From assembly GCA_023630585.1 (NCBI GenBank), contig CM042536.1, positions 21,957,904-22,021,903 on the forward strand: DNA of 64,000 bases, written 5' to 3'. The notes beneath the pieces were generated by a model. It saw only the letters and a list, made by a program, of their open reading frames with translations, was not told where the DNA came from and did not search any database. How positions within the stretch are numbered: the first letter of the stretch is position 1; each line of letters opens with the position of its first letter. Position numbers and translations under genes: made by a program. Shown in pieces: positions 59,723 through 64,000 of this stretch. The DNA comes from Cranoglanis bouderius. Its lineage: Eukaryota > Chordata > Actinopteri > Siluriformes > Cranoglanididae.

Positions 59723-60927
59723 TATTCTAGGCTCAAGACCTGCATGACCCATCTTGTCCTTGCCCCTCATGGTGACCAAGTGAGAGAAATGTCCAGCCTT
59801 TCAAATGATGACCTTTGCAATAGCTTCTGTTGTAGCATTAAACCACAAACAGCCAGCACTCTGTATTTGATTGATGAATGTCCAATCGATTTGGGGGAAA
59901 TGTCTTTGAGAGAACAGGGTGTTCCTTAGAGTTCATTGCTACACTTATTAAACATCCCATTGACCAGGTTGCTTTATACTTACAGCACAAATACCTTGAA
60001 AATGAAATTAAATAACCAGAACAAAAAAAAAAAAAAAGAAAGAAAAGAAAAAAAACGAGAATACTGAGGAGATATTGACAAGGTTAAAAGTGGAAGCCAT
60101 CTTGGCCAGAGACCGGCTGCTCACACTGACATGATGCAGTTACACACCGGCAGATCCCCACCCACTGAGCATGCGCTTTCACTGGACATTTCAATCAAGA
60201 CATTTCAAATACAGCTCGGATTTGCAGCAAAGTACCCCATACTCGCACATTTATGACATTAGATTACACGAAAATCACGTTTACTGGGTTATACAGCTGA
60301 TGTGGTTAGCCGAATACCTTTCGGGAGCATTGTGCCACCATTCAGTAGCTATGCTGCTAGCTTCCTTGCTAATAGCAGTTATTATCTAGCTAACTAAAAA
60401 AGCCGCATAACTGGATCTCATGCATGGCGGACTTTCATTTCAGTTCCTCACCAACACTGTTAAATAAGAAAAATAGGCGGATAGCATCCCCGTGCACAAG
60501 CTTCCTGTCTGTGTGCGCGCATGCTGGGATCCACGAAACCAACGCTACTCCTCCTTTAACAGGGTGGATTCAGTCATTTTTAATCACGTTAGCAAGCAAC
60601 ACTCCTGTCATTGACCAGGCTACAGCCACGAGCTGCTCTCGCCATGCCGGTATATCCGCACGTGAGCTTTCATCCAGATCACACACACGGACTCTGACAG
60701 TCTAACGCGTGTTAACTTCACTGCAACTTTTAACAGTTTGGTATCACAGCTAAATTTCCCTAACAGCGACAGAGCACAAGCTGTCATTTAGACAGCGCTA
60801 GCTAAGCTATCCAGCTAACTAGCGCGAGCATGCTAACAAAGTGTAAAACAGGGTTATACAAGTTCCAAAACCATACATATGGAAATATATGGCATATATG
60901 GGATTTTACTTCGCTCATATAACTTAC

Positions 60928-61040
60928 CTGCTAATAGATGAATCTGTGGATTAACTTTAAATAAGTTTAATCAACTTAACCCCAGGGCTAAACGGCCGTG
61001 GTAAAACCGAAAGGATTGGAGGGCGAACTGAAGGAGACTG
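60928..61040 (-). other. vdac2: Probable non-coding first exon of vdac2
   Basis: On the minus strand a strong donor (CAG followed by GTAAGT) ends this exon at 60,928, and no coding start precedes it. With the NRF1 motifs just upstream, it fits a 5' untranslated exon joined to the exon holding the start codon at 59,178. The 5' limit is an estimate. Confidence 0.6.
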
Positions 61041-61093
61041 TACAGTACAGATATCTGTCGCTACCCGATATTCCTCCCCTGCCCAATTGGAAT

Positions 61094-61123
61094 TGCGCAT
61101 GCGTAACGTTATCACGCATGCGT
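61094..61123 (-). promoter_or_regulatory. vdac2: Tandem NRF1-type sites at the vdac2 promoter
   Basis: TGCGCATGCG (61,094-61,103) and ACGCATGCGT (61,114-61,123) are two NRF1-like palindromes 20 bases apart, just upstream of the proposed first exon. A CCAAT motif lies next to them at 61,083. NRF1 activates many nuclear genes for mitochondrial proteins, matching the job of vdac2. Confidence 0.7.
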
Positions 61124-61599
61124 AGTACGAACCAGGCAGAGGCGCATATGGCTGAATTCCAAACGTCTCCCTGATAGTGCACTACATAAAGTGAACAAAC
61201 CTTTATTTCATTGCCTATATAGTGCACTTCTATAGGGAATAAAGAGCTATTTGATATTCAAGTGAGGTGTCCAAACCTTTCACCCTTCATGGACCTATTC
61301 TGTCAGCCATCGCGTTTGTGCCTGATAGTATATACATATTTTATTTAGAAAGAAAGAAAGTATAAAGAAAATAAATCAGCTATTAGGTATAAGTAGTGAA
61401 ATCAATATTCGGTATAGGTAGTATATGCTATTTTCAGCATGTAAACTAATAATAATCTTACATACCAACATGAACTCATTTTGTAATAGGCGTTCGTGAT
61501 GTTGGACTTTATTGTACTGTTAGACAGAATATTACAGAAGTAGAGTGCACAAATAGTCAGCAATTACGCAAAAAAATAAATCTACAGACATGGGTTTGA

Positions 61600-61752
61600 A
61601 ACTGCTGAGCCTGAAATATGTTTGTTGCACATGTTCTGGAATGTACAAGGAGAACATGTGTAACTTCACACAGACAGTAACCTGAGCTCAGGAGTGAACT
61701 AACCCTGGAGCTGTGAGGCAGCAACGCTACCCACTGCACCACTGTGCCACAT
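61600..61752 (-). mobile_element. Degraded tRNA-derived SINE
   Basis: Minus-strand head near 61,750 reads GGTGCAGTGGGTAGCGTTGC then CTCACAGCTCCAGGGTTAGTTC, with A- and B-box remnants. It is followed by a decayed GAAGTTACACATGTTCTCC middle. The 3' half is missing. Confidence 0.7.
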
Positions 61753-62078
61753 ATACTCATTTACTCTTGTAGGATATTCGGTATTTATGTATATATTTGG
61801 TAATGAACAAAACTGTTTGACACATGACAGTCATTCTAACTTGATTTCGGATTTGATTTGTATAGTATTTCCAATAATGACTGTCAAGACCGTTTAATAA
61901 TGGACAGTCTAATAATCATGTTGTCTCATAGCTGATTTACTTTCAGCTACAGTAGTTAAACTACTATCTGTATTTTTTATTTTTTATTTTTTTTGCTATT
62001 ACTATTCCTCTAAATACATTATTCACAAATGCAACATACATTGTATACAATTTGTCGGCTACTTTTTCAAGCTACACA

Positions 62079-62576
62079 CACTATATGGCCAAACGTTTGT
62101 GGACACCTGACCATCACACACACACACACATGTGGTTGTTGAACATCCCATTCCAGATTTAATCCCCTTTAGCTGTTATGATAACTTCCACATTTCTGGG
62201 AAGGCTTTCCACTAGATTTTGGAGCGTGGCTGTGGGGATTTGTACCCACTGAGCCATAAGAGCATTAGTGAGGTCAGGCACTGATGTTGGGTGAGGAGGC
62301 CTCGGGGACAGTCAGCATTACATTTCATCCCAGAGGAGATCAGTAAGATTGAAATCAGGGCTTTGTGCAGGTCATGTGAGTTCTTTGCTTCTCATGCAGG
62401 GGCATTGTCACACTGAAACGTTTCAGCTCCTTAGTTGCAGTGAAGGGAAATTGTAACACTACAGCATACAAAGACATCCTATAGAATTGTGTGCTTCCAA
62501 CTTTGTAACAACAATTTGGGGAAGAATGACATATGGGTGTCATGGCCAGGTGTCCACAAACTTTTGGGCAAATACG
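62079..62576. mobile_element. Internally deleted Tc1-like element
   Basis: Left end CACTATATGGCCAAACGTTT and its inverted partner near 62,540-62,576 (CAGGTGTCCACAAACTTTTG). The interior of about 430 bases retains fragments of a decayed transposase region on the minus strand. The family is widespread in teleosts. Confidence 0.85.
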
Positions 62577-63465
62577 TAATTTATTTATAAATAATAAAGT
62601 AAATTATGCATACAACATTCTTTCTGTAGAGGTACTGTTATGTTTGTGTTTTAGAATAATATAACAATTTGGACAAAAGGTCCTTGCCAAGTTGTCTAAC
62701 TGTTCACTATGCTCTGTCAGGTCTCAGTAGCCTTTTTGTGCACTGTGTGTGTTCAAGTCAACATATATGGACAGGCTGCCCATTGAGAAGGTTAGTTCTA
62801 TAAACAGCACTGGACGAAAACAAAAATTAGATCTTGACCATTAGATTTATTAAAAATTGTTTCAGGTGTGTAACGGATGCAGAGCACACACTTCCTCCAC
62901 ACTTTTTTTTTTTTTGCATGCTGCATATGCCCTGAGTTGAGCATGTGACTGATAATCACAACTCTGTGCAGGTTAAAAAAAAAAAAAAAAAACACTTCTT
63001 AACATGAATAAATGAATAGAATAGCAATTTTCAATGGAGTGGTTATTTTGGCCTGGCTGGACGGGGACATGTGAAGTTTTGTGGGAGTGAATCAGCTAAA
63101 TTGCTATCAGACTGGACTTGAAGGTGTGAAGATGTAAAATATGATTATGTTCTGGTATAAAGATGATATATACTTATGGATGTGTTTGGTGCCCAGGATG
63201 CCTTTGATGGTGTGATGGAATTTTTTGTGAAATATAATTAAATAATAATATGCTTACAATGAGTATTGTAATTAATTGATCCTTGCATGTTTGGATATGC
63301 AAAGCTGCACAAAAGATGCAATCAATTATGTATTGTTCATTAATTCATCGTCGAATAACCCAGACATTTCACATACTATCAGTGCATTTTGCTTTATTAA
63401 GAATGCTGTTATTAACCAAACTCCAACAACATAACAGCAGATCCCTGAAGCGCAGTGAGGTCATC

Positions 63466-63717
63466 CAGCTGAGCACATCATTAATTTACGTCGCTTTGTA
63501 GTGACGCTTGAGAGAGCGAGGATATTCCATGGATGCTTCTCATTTCTTATTTGTGCATCCTCGTTTCCTTTCCTCACTTCTTTTCCTTGCGTCTTATTTC
63601 CAACCCCTAAGGATGAGATGCGAGGAGAGAGGAATCGAAGCAAGTCGAATGGAATATCCTCGCTCTCTCAAACGTCACTTCAAAGCGACGTCAATTAATG
63701 ATGACTGTGTTCAGCTG
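63466..63717. repeat. Large inverted repeat, outer pair
   Basis: Arms 63,466-63,529 and 63,650-63,717 (64 and 68 bases) are inverted copies with few mismatches; the core GAGAGAGCGAGGATATTCCA is exact. The 120-base loop contains the left arm of a second inverted pair. Confidence 0.85.
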
Positions 63718-63929
63718 ATTGATCGTTTTCCGGGTCACGGGCTGGAGGACGGAGGAGCAAGGAAACGAGGAAGCATCAATTTGAGTACCGAGAAGCACCC
63801 CATTTGACTTACTTCGTTTCCTCTCTCCTGGCATCTCATCCTTGCATCCTTCCCTCGCATCCTAAGGGGGTGGAGCTAAGAGGCAAGGAAAGGAAACGAG
63901 GATGCATAAATAAGAAATGAGAAGCACCC
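63531..63929. repeat. Large inverted repeat, second pair interlocked with the first
   Basis: Arms 63,531-63,574 and 63,886-63,929 (44 bases each, about two mismatches) start GGATGCTTCTCATTTCTTAT and end with its complement. A third pair, AAGGATGAGATG near 63,610 and its inverse near 63,835, lies between. The layout suggests nested or inverted copies of a foldback transposon. Confidence 0.8.
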
Positions 63930-64000
63930 ACTATGTTCCCTTACTGGAAATGACGTCATGTTTTCTGAATCCTCTCAGCTCGAGAAAAAAAAAAGAAAAG
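63930..64000. other. Window edge, nothing clear
   Basis: Contains a palindromic TGACGTCA at 63,951-63,958 and a poly-A run at the end. It could be flank of the inverted-repeat cluster or a promoter beyond the window. Confidence 0.4.

Larger units (their letters stand above)
61150..63460. other. Intergenic region upstream of vdac2
   Basis: No gene found. It holds a TAGTGCACTA-type inverted motif (61,177-61,230, possibly a small MITE), a degraded SINE, a deleted Tc1-like element, and poly-T or poly-A runs near 61,975, 62,905 and 62,975. Confidence 0.6.

Noticed and set aside
63508..63807. 99-codon frame in the palindrome cluster
   Set aside because: The DNA is made of inverted repeats, which yield frames on both strands; no family similarity.

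Overview
The window reads as nuclear DNA from a teleost fish, most likely an otophysan and quite possibly a catfish. The support is: intron-containing vertebrate genes; very long CA, GT and CT microsatellites; many Tc1/mariner and hAT remnants; and two copies of a tRNA-derived SINE of a type I associate with catfish and their relatives. The species assignment is inference.

Layout. Positions 1-33,990 hold no gene I can support. This gene desert has simple repeats, a few clusters of dead transposons and SINEs (6.7-7.2, 19.2-22.1 and 30.9-33.4 kb), and several repeat-poor, AT-rich stretches that could be regulatory. In tetrapods the neighbour on this side of COMTD1 is ZNF503, so the desert may be its regulatory landscape; that cannot be tested from this sequence alone.

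Positions 34.1-61.1 kb form a compact gene block. (1) comtd1 (+, seven exons, 242 aa), an O-methyltransferase with an N-terminal signal or anchor segment. (2) An IFIT-family interferon-induced TPR gene (+, 432 aa in one coding exon), with an exact ISRE at the expected promoter and a 5' intron built largely from one MITE nested in another of the same family. (3) A neurofilament-type (type IV) intermediate filament gene (+, three exons, 1039 aa) with a 310-residue rod and a roughly 670-residue Glu/Lys-rich tail. (4) vdac2 (-, eight coding exons plus a 5' non-coding exon, 283 aa), the outer mitochondrial membrane channel, with two NRF1-type motifs at its promoter. All splice phases were checked by hand and join in frame.

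Positions 61.1-64 kb are intergenic, with a SINE, a deleted Tc1-like element and, at the right edge, an interlocked set of large inverted repeats.

The four genes share no single pathway. COMTD1 and VDAC2 are neighbours in tetrapods, and IFIT and INA genes also lie on human chromosome 10, so the block may preserve old linkage. I found no convincing new biological system. The best leads are the transposon-built intron of the interferon gene, the unusual neurofilament paralogue, the intact metal site in comtd1, and the interlocked palindromes at the right end.
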